From: Pachyseris speciosa | Taxonomy: Eukaryota; Cnidaria; Anthozoa; Scleractinia; Pachyseridae | NCBI GenBank assembly: GCA_016490735.1 | Contig: JAEMWC010000022.1 | Coordinates: 2,285,001 to 2,349,000, forward strand | DNA length: 64,000 bases | Reading direction: 5' to 3' | Shown here: in pieces, positions 23,186 through 35,000 of the stretch | Layout: each line of letters starts with the position of its first letter | How positions within the stretch are numbered: position 1 is the first letter of the stretch | The notes under the pieces: model-generated | Seen by the model: only the letters and a program-made list of their open reading frames with translations | Database searches by the model: none | What the model was told of the DNA's origin: nothing | Made by a program: the position numbers and the translations under genes

Positions 23186-23527
23186 TTGTTTACCATTTAC
23201 CAAAAAAATCTGGAAATTTCGGTTGGATGTAAATGGAAAGCCTATTTTGGTCTTCCCAAATGGAAAATTTCCGGGGAAAACGGAATTTCTTGAAAGGTAG
23301 TCCAAAAATTCCCAAACGGAATTTCCAAATGGAAATGTGCGTTCCATTTGCTCATTTCTACCAGTTCCAGGGCTTTCGGCTTGGATCGCTCTGTAAACCT
23401 GACCGTTGGAAACGTCTGTGTAAATGGAACACGCGCGTTCCGTGGAAATTTTCATTTGGGTATGTGATGCGTACCATTTACTGCAACCGTCGACCAACCG
23501 GTTTTCCCGTGTAAATGGTAAACAACC
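23186..23527. mobile_element. Palindromic MITE, copy 2 of a tandem pair
   Basis: It starts GTTGTTTACCATTTACC and ends with the inverse GGTAAACAAC at about 23527. The interior shares TCTGGAAATTTCGGTT with copy 1 but has diverged. Only a few bases separate it from copy 1. The open frames at 23135-23514 on both strands fall inside it and look non-coding. Confidence 0.65.
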
Positions 23528-25677
23528 CCTGCATCAACTATTTATTCCGAACTAAACACGTGACTGCTGTGTTCCAAATATGGAAGAGAAAACGGCTACG
23601 GGTGGGGGGTGTATATCTTCATTACTAAATGCTAACAGTAATTTGCTTTGAAAATTTAGCTCACTCACTCAAAGTATGTGTTAAAACGGCATAGACTGAT
23701 AGTATAAAATCAATCAAAGTATAAAATATTCATACTGATAGGATAAAATCAATCGATCAAATCCAAAATCAATCAGTCAGTTCAGAAGGTCTGTCATTCC
23801 CGTGAGGGGCGCAGTGAGAAGTTTTCAGCAAAAATGTGAGTGAGAGAAAAGAGTTCAGCACGCAAAGGAAAAACCGTTGCAAATGAAATAACTGCGCAAT
23901 TTTAGCGCAGTTAAGGGTAAAAACTCACGATTCATACGTTTTCAATTTCTGAGCCATATTGAAGCTGTATTCTTGACGATTACTTCGACAGAGGTCTTGA
24001 TTTAAGCTCTGTTTACAAGCAGATAGGGTAACCCTAGCACTCCCACATTTCTTGTTTTTTTTTTTTAATCAACGTGTTTACAAGGCAGCTAAACAGAAAA
24101 ACATTTCAAGTGCAAGTAGGCAAGCATCCTTCCCTCGAATAATTTCTTTCCACCAATGATCTGTACGGCTAAGTTTTCTTCGCAATCTTCTTCGTCGAAC
24201 CACTCTACCATTTCACATGCTGCATTCAAGTCATTCGCGCGAGTGAAGTATTGTATTGTAACTTGTTGTCGTTGTCTAGAAATAATAACACTCGAAAGGA
24301 GCAATAACAGGCTGCACGAAAGGAGAATAACCTTTTTGGTACAATGTTAACAGCGCTTGCTCTAAGCAAAACAAAAAAGTAGCTTTGGAGTACCGTACTT
24401 TTCACATCGTCAAAAGTCAGCTGTAAGCCGAAAAGCATAATTATTTGCATATACCATGTTTACCTGGCGCTGTCACGGTTGTGAGAAAACTCGAAAGTAC
24501 AGTATATTTGGTAGCTAAAAAATTAACAGCAAAGAAAAGCGAGCAAAATTCAAAACAAGTCTTTCTGGGGATGAAAACGGCAACTGGTTGCCGTAGTGTA
24601 ATACAAGGAACTCAAATAAGGGCTAACCTGAGTATTTGCACGACCCATCTTTCAACGCGAAAATAACGCCAGCAGAAAACACACCTACCCCACCGTTCCG
24701 ACTTCTCCCGATAAATTCTCGATCCCTGCCGACTATTCGCCCCTGAAAAAGAATTTTGGAGTTCTTACAGTATTGTCCTTACTGTTATCGTGCACAGGAA
24801 CACCAAGGACAAGGAACACAAGGAAACCAACATAGCTAGAGGTACACCATCATAGCTATTACGTGAGATATTTGATTGCTTAATAAAATGAGGAACGATG
24901 GGCGATTGGATTGGGCACGCATCCTAGAATTGATTAACTAGTGCTAAGCTACATGTGTACAAATTTTGGCACTTTTGTCCAGTCTGTCACGATTATTCCG
25001 CTAAGCCACTAGACTTAGGACCAGTGGTAGCAAAAGAACAATGCCAAGAGTGTTGTACCTGCAAGTAAATTTCTTTGCCGTTCTATGACCAAAACTGATA
25101 GCTTCTGATGGAGAACTTAAACATTCATCAGCCAATTTCCCTTTCTCTGTGTAAACTTGAACGGCGAGAAGTTTAGAATGTTATATAAGAAATAAAATCA
25201 AACAAGCAATGGAAACTAATTTGCGATCTTTATTGAGAGTCAAGGTTTTAGCTAGAAGGTTATCTAGGCGCCCTGTGGACGCCCAGTTTCAGAGGGAAAT
25301 TCAAGGAATTAAAGGAAAAGTCACTTACGGTAATCTCTTATAATTTTGTGGGAAAACATGCCTCCTGGATGCCCAGTTTTCAATGTCATGTTTCACTTTG
25401 TGAATAAATAAACGTCTTCCATGCGACTGTATGTTTTGTGAACTTAGTCTGAAAACTGTTCAAGAAGAGGAGCTAGCGAAAAGAAAGCAAGCAACTTTAA
25501 TAGAAAAACTATTAAAGTTGCTTCCTCTACAGCAGACTGTCTGTGACGTACATCAGCATTACTGTCGCCTCATCCAATTCCAGTTGCTCACAGCTTCACT
25601 CACGAAGGGACGGGTGAATGTGAAGTACAGAGGAACATACGTGAGTTCCATCCTCCCCTCTCTGTAGTTGTTCGAGT

Positions 25678-28600
25678 TCACTGTCTTGTGATTGACACCA
25701 GCATGACTGTCACGTTATCTGAGCTTCCGTTTCTAACAGCTTCACTCGCGATTTTATTACACGCGTGTTGATACCGCGCGGACACTGGGTCGATCGGGAC
25801 ATCTTCAGTACCTGCAAACGGGAAAGTAAAAATAAACGTATGGCGGACAGCAAGAGCACGCATAAGTATCAAAACCAACTTCTGTAAGCAATCGTTGAGT
25901 TCTTACTTAAAACATTTCGTTCCAGGCTAATCGTAAAATTTCATACATCGCGTGAGCTTTATGGTCGAAGTGCGACTGAATGTTGTGGAAAGTTCTTCAG
26001 TATTAGTAACAGCGGAAACATTTTCAGACGATGGGCAAATTACAACACGAGCTCAAGGTTTCAGAACAATAACCAACGCTGCATAAAGTGCGTACCATTG
26101 TTAGCCTTCCGCGCAACTTCTTCAGTTTCCTCGCTCTGTACAGATAAAGCCAGAAAAAAAGTCACTGTTAATAGAATAAGCCACAAGCACAGGTGCTTGT
26201 TTTCCTTGGATTAAAAGGATTGAAAACGTCAAGTAACAAGTGAAAGTTCACCTCGAGAATATTGTTGATAAACTTTAAAGCAGAATCCACGGAAAATCCT
26301 TTCCAAAGACCGTCACACGCCAAAAGCAGAAACCTAAGAAAGGGTTGTAAAATTAATGTAAAATGCAAAGACTCCTTAAATTATGAAATAACTATAAAAA
26401 CGTTCACTGGCTAAAAAATTTTTAAAAGAACATGAGCTTTCGGCTGTCGATCTACAGCCTTCAACGGATAAAAATGGAACGCGAAATGATAAAATATATG
26501 CAAGAAAAGGCGAGATAAAAAATGATAAGAGGACAAAGCAAGGTAAAAATGTGTAAATAAAACAATTACTATTGTTTAAAAAGAATGCTGTACTGGTTTG
26601 GAATCGGCTTAGAATTATTGTCAGCATGCTTGGTAGCAGAGGTGTGCCAAGCCTCCAAACGTTTTTCTAATACGAAAAGAGCCTTTGTCAATAACACTGG
26701 AATTATCAAAATCTATGCGATGGTCGAATGACCATAATGACAATAATTCTAAGCCGATTCCAAACCAGTACAGCATTCTTTTTAAACAATAGTAATTGTT
26801 TTATTTACACATTTTTACCTTGCTTTGTCTTCTTATCATTTTTATCTCGCCTTTTCTTGCATATATTTTATCATTTCGCGTTCCATTTTTATCCGTCGAA
26901 GGCTGTAGATCGACAGCCGAAAGCTCATGTTCTTTTTAAAATTTTTTAGCCAGTGAACGTTTTCATAGTAATTTCAGTATGTCTTATCCTGGCTGCGCTT
27001 CAATCTTTAATCCTTAAATTTCTCGTTTACGGTTTAGTTTTAATTTAAAGCTATGTTTGATCACACACTAATTTTCCAAGACTTGTGCAAGAGTGGCTTC
27101 TTGGATAGGATATGTATGTATGTTGTACGTAAACAGTTTCTTAGAAGCTGTGACTGTCAGAAATAAACCATTAAGGAAGCTCCTTGTAGTTTCGTGACAT
27201 TGGAAGTGACAGAAACCCTGAGAAAAGGTGAAATTTGGCAACAAGGCTATGATCCCATACTCTAAAGCTAGGAAAGCGTTTTTCTTTTAATGACTTACGG
27301 GTCTTTCCAGCTATAACATATAGAAACCTTTATAGGCATGTTTTATGGCAACTCGACCACAAAAAGAAAATACTGGTCGGTTCACGCATGCCTCGCACTC
27401 TACCTGTCGTTATCAGTGAGTGTGCATCGCATGACATCCGGGACACAAGTAACGCCACATCTCTTGAATCTGCCATCTCCAATGGAGCGTGACACTTCCA
27501 ACACACCGAGCACACGGCCTTCCCTGTTCACAGTAGAACCAACTCCAATCAGTGAATTCGACAGCACCAATGCACCACTATTGATACTACGCGCGAATTG
27601 CACCTTAAAATTAGCAAGTATCTAGCAACAACTGCCAATTTCAGAGTTTTTGTTTGCTTGTTTTTTTTATTAACCGAGACGCAAAAGTGAAGTCTTAGGC
27701 AAAAGAATCTTTGTTACACATGTACTAGTACCTCACATTTCCCCCAGCTTTCTGAATTCTCATCCTCTCCTCATACTGTAAATTAAATGGAAGAAAACAG
27801 ATTAAGGAATTTGGCCAACAACAAGTGGGGATTGTAGACACAAAGAGAGGAAATAGAAGAAGAAAAAAAAATACAATATTTCCTAGTAGAAAAGAAGTGA
27901 AATAAAACTCTAATCTCCTGACCCTTTTTATTGAAAATCCAGCCAAAACATATAATTATGCATACACTCTTTTGAATCACAACCTTTTCAGAATGACCCA
28001 GGACAGATCAAGATTATTTTTCATTGATAGGAAACATGGCAATAACAGCTTGGGCCATTTCTCACTCATGTCACTTCTCAGAGTGCTTATAACAGCACTG
28101 GACTTTTCTTACCTGAGATGGCGAATGATCCTTGGAAAGAGATACAACTGACACTTTACCATCTTCACTGCATCGACAGAGGAGTGCCTATGAGATAAAC
28201 AATGACAACATTATTAGAAAACTGTATCCAGCAAACTGCATACCAGCTATATACAGTGAGATTACCTTGCTATCACCCAGGTTGGCAACATACAAAACAT
28301 CATCCATGACCAGCGCCGTAACAGCAGTAGATCCATCTTTCCACACTGGTGACCTGTATAAACATCAAACATTGTTTATGAGATCGCTTATAAAAACAAC
28401 TTTAAGAATATTATATGAAAAACAATAATATTATTTCAACAAAAGATAAGGGAAGTTGGTATTTTAACCACAGGGTGAGGGGGGGGGGGGGGTACTCCCT
28501 ATAATGGCCTATACGGGGAGGTTCAGCCCGAAAGGGGTACCTTTTTGAATTCATGCTACAGGTATACGAAAGGGTAGGGATTTCACAACTCGAAGTATAT

Positions 28601-29220
28601 GAAAGGGTAGGGAAATCTGTCATTTGGGTATTTTAAAAGGCCTTTCATTAAAATATTTCGAACACATACTTTATGACTGTACTGTTCCAGTGGAAGGTAT
28701 ATGAAAGGGGTACCATTTGTCAATGGAAGGTATGTGAAAGGGGTACCTTTTCTGTCAAAAATGGTATATAAAAGGGTAAGGGGTCGGACCTCGGGGCGGA
28801 GCCTTCCCGTATAAATTTGTTTTAGTAAACCGCCCACCCCCAGGATTTTAACTACTAATAATAATCCAGAGCAAATCATGGTGAAGCAATGATCCCTCAC
28901 CAAACTAATGGAGGGCTTTTGAACTTCTTCTTGCTGTCTGGATTTGTTGCAATGTCGACTCAGAGTCTCGATTTCTTTAGTAACGCTAGGAAAGTCTTGG
29001 GCTCACAAAAAATATATCAGTCTTGCTGTCACCATTTGCCATGTCCCTTCTTATGCAAGGGGAAGATATAGCCGGATAATAATTTAATAATAATTTATAA
29101 TAATTTAGAACTTATATAGCGCATTTTCCATGTGTATATGATCAAATGCGCTTTACAAGCAGATGAAATTGGAATTTGGAAATGTTGGTTTTTGTGGAGA
29201 GGGGAAAACCGGAGTACCCG

Positions 29221-29264
<44 letters not shown>

Positions 29265-31878
29265 AACCCACATATGACGTCAAGTCCGGGAATCGAACCC
29301 GGGCCACATTGGTGGAAGGCGAGTGCTCTCACCACTACGCTCTCACCACTACGCCATCCCTGCTCCCCCTCCTCCATGTTGCTTTCTTCCTTCCACATCC
29401 CCCACCACCTATATATATCAACTGGATCTTCATCTTTATTTTCAGAAACTCTGAATAACTAAGGGAGAGAGGGCAAGGCAAAGTAGGCCTTGACTTTTGT
29501 TCAGCATTAATTTTACTCTGTTTCAACTCTCCCTTGCCAGACTCTCCAGCACGAGGGCTCTGAGGATGTTTTTACACAGAGACACAGTTGACACTCATTT
29601 TCAACACTTACACTTTTGATGCTTCATTTAAGAATTCATCATCAGTTTTCTTATAAGCCTCTGTTAAACACTTTTTTATCTCTCTATCTTTGTTGGTAGT
29701 TTCTCCTGAAAAAGTACACAAAGTGAAGAAAAATTATTGAATATTTTGAAGAATACTTCTTTAATATTATCACCCCCTAAACAGTTCCCATGGTACAAGT
29801 TATGACTGCAGGGAGGGTTGAAAGAATATAATAATTATTATTGTTAAGTTAGTGCTGATGTCAAATACTGTAGAAAGATAAGCTGCTGGGTATTGACTTA
29901 AAATGCAAAACCCCAAAATAACTCTTTATTTGGTAAATTGCCCTAAGCATCTATGATGTTTTCAATCCACAAAGAGAGACATAATTTCGATTATGAGTGA
30001 TAATGACAGTCATTAATGATAATGATGATGATGATTAGGCTCTTATTAATTAACTAGTATTTACCATCAACCTTTTGGGAACTTGAGTATAATATTCTTG
30101 TGTAAGTGTTCAGCAGCAAATTGTGATGCTCTGTGACCTGCATGTCCATCAAAAACACCATAGTAGCACATCCTGGACCTAAGACATGCAATCATCACAT
30201 TTACATTATTCCAACTGCATGCAGTCAATAAAAAAATCATCCATTTTGAAAAGGAGTAGGTGGTAGGACCAGCCAGAATCTTCTTTTAAAAATAAGAGGC
30301 ATCTTGCTTTTGCATGATAATAATTGTTTTCCTTTTTTATGCATAAAACGCCTATCTACAAAATTGAAAACAGCAACTGGAACAAGCTGACTGCCGACAA
30401 ATTGTCATGTTAATTAAATAATTGTTATGTAACATGATATTGTAATAGTTTAGTGACTTTTTTTGTACTTACTTATTATTTTTTTTAACTCCTTATATAT
30501 AAATGACTGATCTGCCTAGATTAGCCAGTGCTATTTGCGGATCAGTCACGTTTGTAAAAGTGTTGAAATCTTAATTAAAGATCTTAAATCTTAATCTTAA
30601 TGACAATCTGTTCCAGCTATTGTTTTCAATTCTATAGACAGACATCTTAGCAAGTTACAAGCACAAAAAAGTTCTCTGTAGAAGATAAGTAGGACAGAAT
30701 TAAGAAAGTACTTCGCTTTCCTGTATGGTACAAAGACCTTTCCTTATGTTCACTCTCATATAATATTTACAGGGTAATAAACTAATATTATTGTGCTGTC
30801 AAGCTCAAACTTCTGATAATAAAAGATTTAGCTACAAAATGGGTGCTTACATAAACATGGATACCACTTACATTCCAGAAGGCTTGGTATCAAATTCTTC
30901 CAAGAAATCATCAGAAATTACATTGGCGTCTTGCATATCTTCCCTCTCTCCTTTCCTTTCAGCAACAAAACCCTTCAGTTTGTACTTTAATTCTGCAGAA
31001 TTAGTCAGTGAAAAGATCTGTCAAAATAAATGTCATCTACAGAAAGGCAAAGTGGAGAATTGCAATAAAACTATTTCCAGTACAACTCTTGACCTTTTGC
31101 CACTTTTATGGCATTCAAACAGACATACATGTACCCCTGGAACAGATTATAGTAACTTTGCAAAGATTTTCAGAGCTGCTCTTTTATGCTCCTCATTTCT
31201 CTGAAGATTACTGAGCAGAGCATAGTCTCGATGAGCAAATAGGAAGGGTTTTTTGAATCCCCAGCCCATTCATTCTTCTTTAATATACTTTTTCTCTTTC
31301 CACTCTTCTCACTTTTTCTGAAAATTTCCCTGTTTTACTGAAGGAGTATTTGTGGGTCGGAGAGGGAGCTCAAAGTTGATCTGGGATTAATACCTGATAC
31401 CTGTTTGTTACCTTACGATCAGATCTTTGCAGCACTGTCAAACCTTTCACCTTGGAGAGTTTATACAGGAAACTGAAACTAAAGGTCTGGGGTGGGGTGG
31501 GGGGGAGGTGGGGAGATGAGGAGAGGTGAGGGGAGTTGATAAGTTGCTATTCTGATCATGAATTCATTGCAGCATCTAAAACTCGCATAGAGTAAAAAAT
31601 ATTCAAAATGTTCAAGGGAGCATGATCTTACGTGGAGCAGATCTCTTGCTCGGCAAGTCACTGCTATCATCATCCCCCAGTTTCCTTTTGATATCTCTTT
31701 CAGGAGTTGGGATGTCATTATAAAGACTTCCTGCAGAGCTTGAGATGCCACCTCCGCTGGCTAAAAGAGAGAAAAAAACAAGATTTACCACCGTACATAT
31801 TAAACACCTGGACATCAGAGAAGAAGCAGTTTCTGTGATCTCACATGGAGGAGGCAAATCGCCAAACAAATCGTCCAT
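25678..31878 (-). CDS. ILKAP: ILKAP-like protein phosphatase 2C (PPM family), 366 aa
   Basis: Twelve exons chain in phase: 31878-31808, 31756-31632, 30992-30872, 30178-30072, 29705-29612, 28353-28266, 28187-28113, 27775-27732, 27523-27404, 26333-26252, 26135-26096 and 25811-25678 (1,101 nt). The N terminus MDDLFGDLP matches integrin-linked-kinase-associated phosphatase, which has 392 residues in human. PP2C motifs in order are: ERKGEREDMQDA; the metal-binding VFDGHAG at about 114-120 (the usual form is DGHGG); KDGSTA at 178-183; VANLGDS; SLSKDHSPSQYEERMRIQKAGG; GVLEVSRSIGDG; LLACDGLWK; and NGSSDNVTVM near the end. The family is a Mg2+/Mn2+-dependent Ser/Thr phosphatase that modulates integrin-linked kinase signalling. 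A short KRK/SKRSAPRK basic stretch could act as a nuclear signal. It starts 210 bp from the divergent ligase III gene. Confidence 0.95.
26384..26975. mobile_element. 592-bp foldback element with about 240-bp arms
   Basis: The left arm 26384-26625 is repeated inverted at 26735-26975 with a handful of mismatches; the loop is about 110 bp. The termini GAAATAACTATAAAAACG / CGTTTTCATAGTAATTTC are inverted. Mirror-image open frames of about 80 codons on the two strands come from the arms and are not convincing genes. It lies in the intron between ILKAP exons 9 and 10. Confidence 0.8.
28475..28830. repeat. G-run plus GGTATATGAAAGGGGTACC-type degenerate repeats
   Basis: A run of about 15 G at 28482-28491 and onward is followed by irregular copies of TATGAAAGGGGTACC / GTATACGAAAGGGTAGGG up to about 28770. 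The flanks CTATACGGGGAGG (28508) and CCTTCCCGTATA (28803) are loosely inverted, suggesting the remains of a mobile element. It is in the ILKAP intron between exons 5 and 6. Confidence 0.5.
29108..29368 (-). mobile_element. tRNA-derived SINE, copy 1 (family B)
   Basis: Read on the minus strand it begins GGGAGCAGGGATGGCGTAG, with an A box and the B box GGTTCGATTCCCGG. A conserved central part follows (GAGAGGTTTTTCTCCGGGTA, CTCCGGTTTTCCCC). The head contains a 14-bp local duplication (GTAGTGGTGAGAGC twice). Related copies occur at about 50925-51199, 57095-57264 and 63171-63415. It lies in an ILKAP intron. Confidence 0.8.
30495..30605 (+). mobile_element. LINE 3'-UTR fragment with AATCTT-type tail
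   Basis: The segment TGCCTAGATTAGCCAGTGCT followed by ATTTGCGGATCA and a repeated TTAAATCTTAATCTTAAT tail matches, in inverted form, the 3' end of the minus-strand LINE remnant at 35360-36060 (CTAGATTAGCTATGCTACC). No coding part remains. Confidence 0.45.
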
Positions 31879-32088
31879 TTTGAATCTTTTGAATCGCTAA
31901 CGAAACCCGTATTTGTTTGGTCAGCGGCTTTCTTCAACACCTTCCCACAATCCACTCCGGGCATTCGAAAATAAAATAGCGGAGCGTGGATTTATATCAC
32001 AAGTTCAAACTTGCCTTGAAATTTTGGCAACCTTGCAGAAAAAATAAGTAATAAATGGACTTCAATATGCGTTTGAAAGTTACTTCTG
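31879..32088. promoter_or_regulatory. Putative bidirectional promoter, ILKAP / LIG3
   Basis: Only 210 bp separate the two divergent start codons (ILKAP at 31878, LIG3 at 32089). No repeat interrupts the interval. No TATA box is evident at a suitable distance for either gene, which fits a housekeeping divergent promoter. The short distance means the 5' UTRs must be short or overlap. Confidence 0.6.
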
Positions 32089-35000
32089 ATGTTTGGGATC
32101 CCAAGAGTTAACCTCCAACTTGTCAAGCACAGTTCAGCCTTACTTCATCGTCGAGTGTTCTCATTCCTCAGCGCCATGTCTGCAGCTGGAGGAGGAGAGA
32201 AGCCGTTTATAGTGGAGTATGCTCCACAAGGAAGGGCCAAATGCAAAAAATGCAAGCAGCAGATAGAAAAGACTTACACTAGAATCGGCAAGCTGGTTTC
32301 CAACCCTTTCAGTGAGGACGGGGGAATGATGAAACAGTGGTACCATTCGGCGTGTATTTTTGAGGCCCTGTCAAGGGCGCGAGCTACAACCAAGAAGATT
32401 GACAGCACAGATGATATAGACGGATTTGATAATCTCAAGGATGACGATCAACAGAAAATTAAAAGGCTCATCAAAGGTATTTATAGCCTAGCTAGTAAAT
32501 TCGTGCACTTGGGAAGTTTGGAGAGCACTCGAGAAGCTGGAGTTGCTCTCAGCTACGCCTGGAGCAGCTCTTACGCAGCTTTTGTGCTCTCCAAATTTCC
32601 CGCGTGCTTCATATCTCGATGAATGCGCACGCTGACACATGTTAAGTGTTTTTTCCAGTGTGGTCTATTTTCTGTTTGATTCTCTTACATGTAATACCTG
32701 CAGCATAAAAAAAGTGTGCCTGGTTTTTAACTGAGTAAGTAGAACACTGGACGTACTTCGGAAGGTTCTTGCTTTGGTTTGACATCTTCAAGTTTGTGTT
32801 TCAGAGTTATCTGCAAAAAAAATCACCTTCACCGCAGAAAAAAGCAGTCCAGTCTACCATTACATTTGGTAAATCAAAAGTCTCCTCACCATCAAAGCCT
32901 CCTTTGGAGTTCAAGAAAGGAGGGGATGGGGGTCAGGGCTCGTCACCAGTCAAAAATGGCGGCAACGAGAACAGCCAGGATAATTCATTCAGAGAGTTTA
33001 GAAAAATCTGCATCAGACTTGCAGAAGAACCAAGCTACAATGCCAAAAGCAAGATTATGGCTGATTTCTTTACAAAAGGATCATCTGGAGGCAAGTCAGG
33101 AGAATATTTTTAACTACATGTAACTTTACTTTGCCACTGACTGGCTTTTACTGTATATTCATGCAGTTATATCCTTGTCTTGTCTCTTTCCCTGGAATCC
33201 AGATCTTTCTTTGTTAATGTTGATGTTCTTCTATACATGTAGTTTGTGTTTTGCTGAGTTTCTGGGATAAGTTAGTTAACTAGAGAGGTATAGTGTGTAA
33301 CTGCTAATATTGGATGAGTAGAGTGAACATACTGCGCTCTTCCCACATGGGTAATATTTAACTGTATGTAGTAGTCCCTAATGTTGAAATTTGTGTGATT
33401 CTGTTCTCTTCGTAGATGGCTTTACAGGGGATTTGTTACTATGGGCAAAGATGTTACTTCCTGGAGTGAACAAAAGAGTCTACAATTTACAAAACAAACA
33501 ACTCATTAAACTTTTCAGCCAGGTATATGATGCAACACATAAAAACTATAACTAATCTTTTCTTTCATCTTTTTGATAAACAAACATTCCGGCCAAAAAT
33601 TTATTTGCAATGTGTTGACTTTGGTGGTAATTAATTAGAAAGTCATAATTGTGTGGATTTTGAACCATATTAATTTCATATGTTCGTGATCTGGCTACTT
33701 TCCCACTAAATGTCACCAAAGCTATGACTGACCAATATATGTATGTTCATATCAATACATTGTTCATTATCAACAATAACATAATATCATTGGATTAAGG
33801 TTACCGTGTACCTTCAGGGGTGTCTCTAATCTAAGTGTTGTAGCAGCTCCCGATTACATCCCAGATACCATAAACCGTATATCAAATTAAAGCTAATTGA
33901 ACAAGCTATTTGAATATTTCATTAATTTTGTGAGAAAGTGAATATTACTGAACGCTCCGTCGAGTTTAAACTCGAAGGTGTAAATTAACTTTTGAAAGCT
34001 ACAACTAAATGTGATTTTCGTATTTAGGGAAATTGAAATTTTTCTCGAAGTCTGGAAACCAGACGCTAAAAAAACGTGTTGGGGTTTTCCTTTATTCGAC
34101 TGTGTTCAAAAGTTACAGAGCATTTTCAAATTCGCTAGAAAAAGAGACGGAGCGGGGGCACGGAAATGGCTCTCGGCGAAAAAAGGTTTTGAATTATCTA
34201 ATTCCCCAACACGTTTTTGTTGAAGATAAGTTATTCTAGCGACTGTCCAAGTTTGATCGAAATCGAACAAATCGCCCTTGAGTTGTAACTCTTGAAAGTG
34301 TCCTCTTCAAGACAAAAATAAACTTTGCGAAAACAGCGCTTAAAAAAAATCTTCACTACACAAACAAACACCGCCCACAAACACCTCTATCGACGATCGG
34401 CCAATCAATTTACGCTAACTTTTCTTCCGGTCACCTACTGTGGAAATTTTCCACGTAATTTTATCTGCACGCAAACTCTCATGCTACAAACAGTTCACTG
34501 GTTTATCATTTTGTTACATATTCTCCGGCTTTGACTAAGTTTACCTGACCCATCGTCATAACCGAAAAACTAAAAGCGCACAACCTTCATGAAGCAAAGC
34601 AACTTTTTCGCGTGCAATATTTCCCGCGCAAATCGCTCCGGTTGGCTGCATTCGCATTAACATATTGTCCATGTTTACATCCGGTGCATATAGGTTTTTC
34701 CCAATCTCTTGTAGACTATTCACTCGTTTTGAATTGGGTTTTTTTTTGCTTGAAAGATCACAGCAAAAAGTTCATTTTTATGGAGAAAAATAAAAATCGA
34801 AAATTTTATACCCTGAACGTACACGGTAACCTTAAACTTTTAACCAGCCCAGGCCTGTACACATGTGGGACATGTAGCTACATACATATACTATAACTAG
34901 GGAATGTTATGGACAAATGACTCACTTTTTTGTATTAATTTCCAGATATTTGCTTGTAGTCAAGATGATATGTTGACCGATTTGGAACAGGTTTGTAAAA

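Larger units (their letters stand above)
20473..25677. other. Intergenic region between convergent ATPase and ILKAP genes
   Basis: It holds the 3' flanks of both genes. Identified contents are a Tigger-like MITE (20690-21299), a pogo-like relic with a coding remnant (about 22030-22605) and two tandem palindromic elements (22835-23527). The stretches 21300-22030 and 23530-25677 are AT-rich, with short open frames and no recognisable domain. No polyadenylation signal is assigned with confidence. Confidence 0.5.

Noticed and set aside
24089..24304. 72-codon minus-strand frame with an acidic composition (EMVEWFDEEDCEENLA)
   Set aside because: The composition is protein-like, but no second exon, splice partner or homologue could be identified, so it is left as undecided sequence.
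32655..32690. A 32-nt micro-exon that would restore the LIG3 frame between exons 1 and 2
   Set aside because: It has AG and GT borders and the right length, but would insert a hydrophobic segment foreign to the family. The A8 homopolymer explanation gives a family-like linker.
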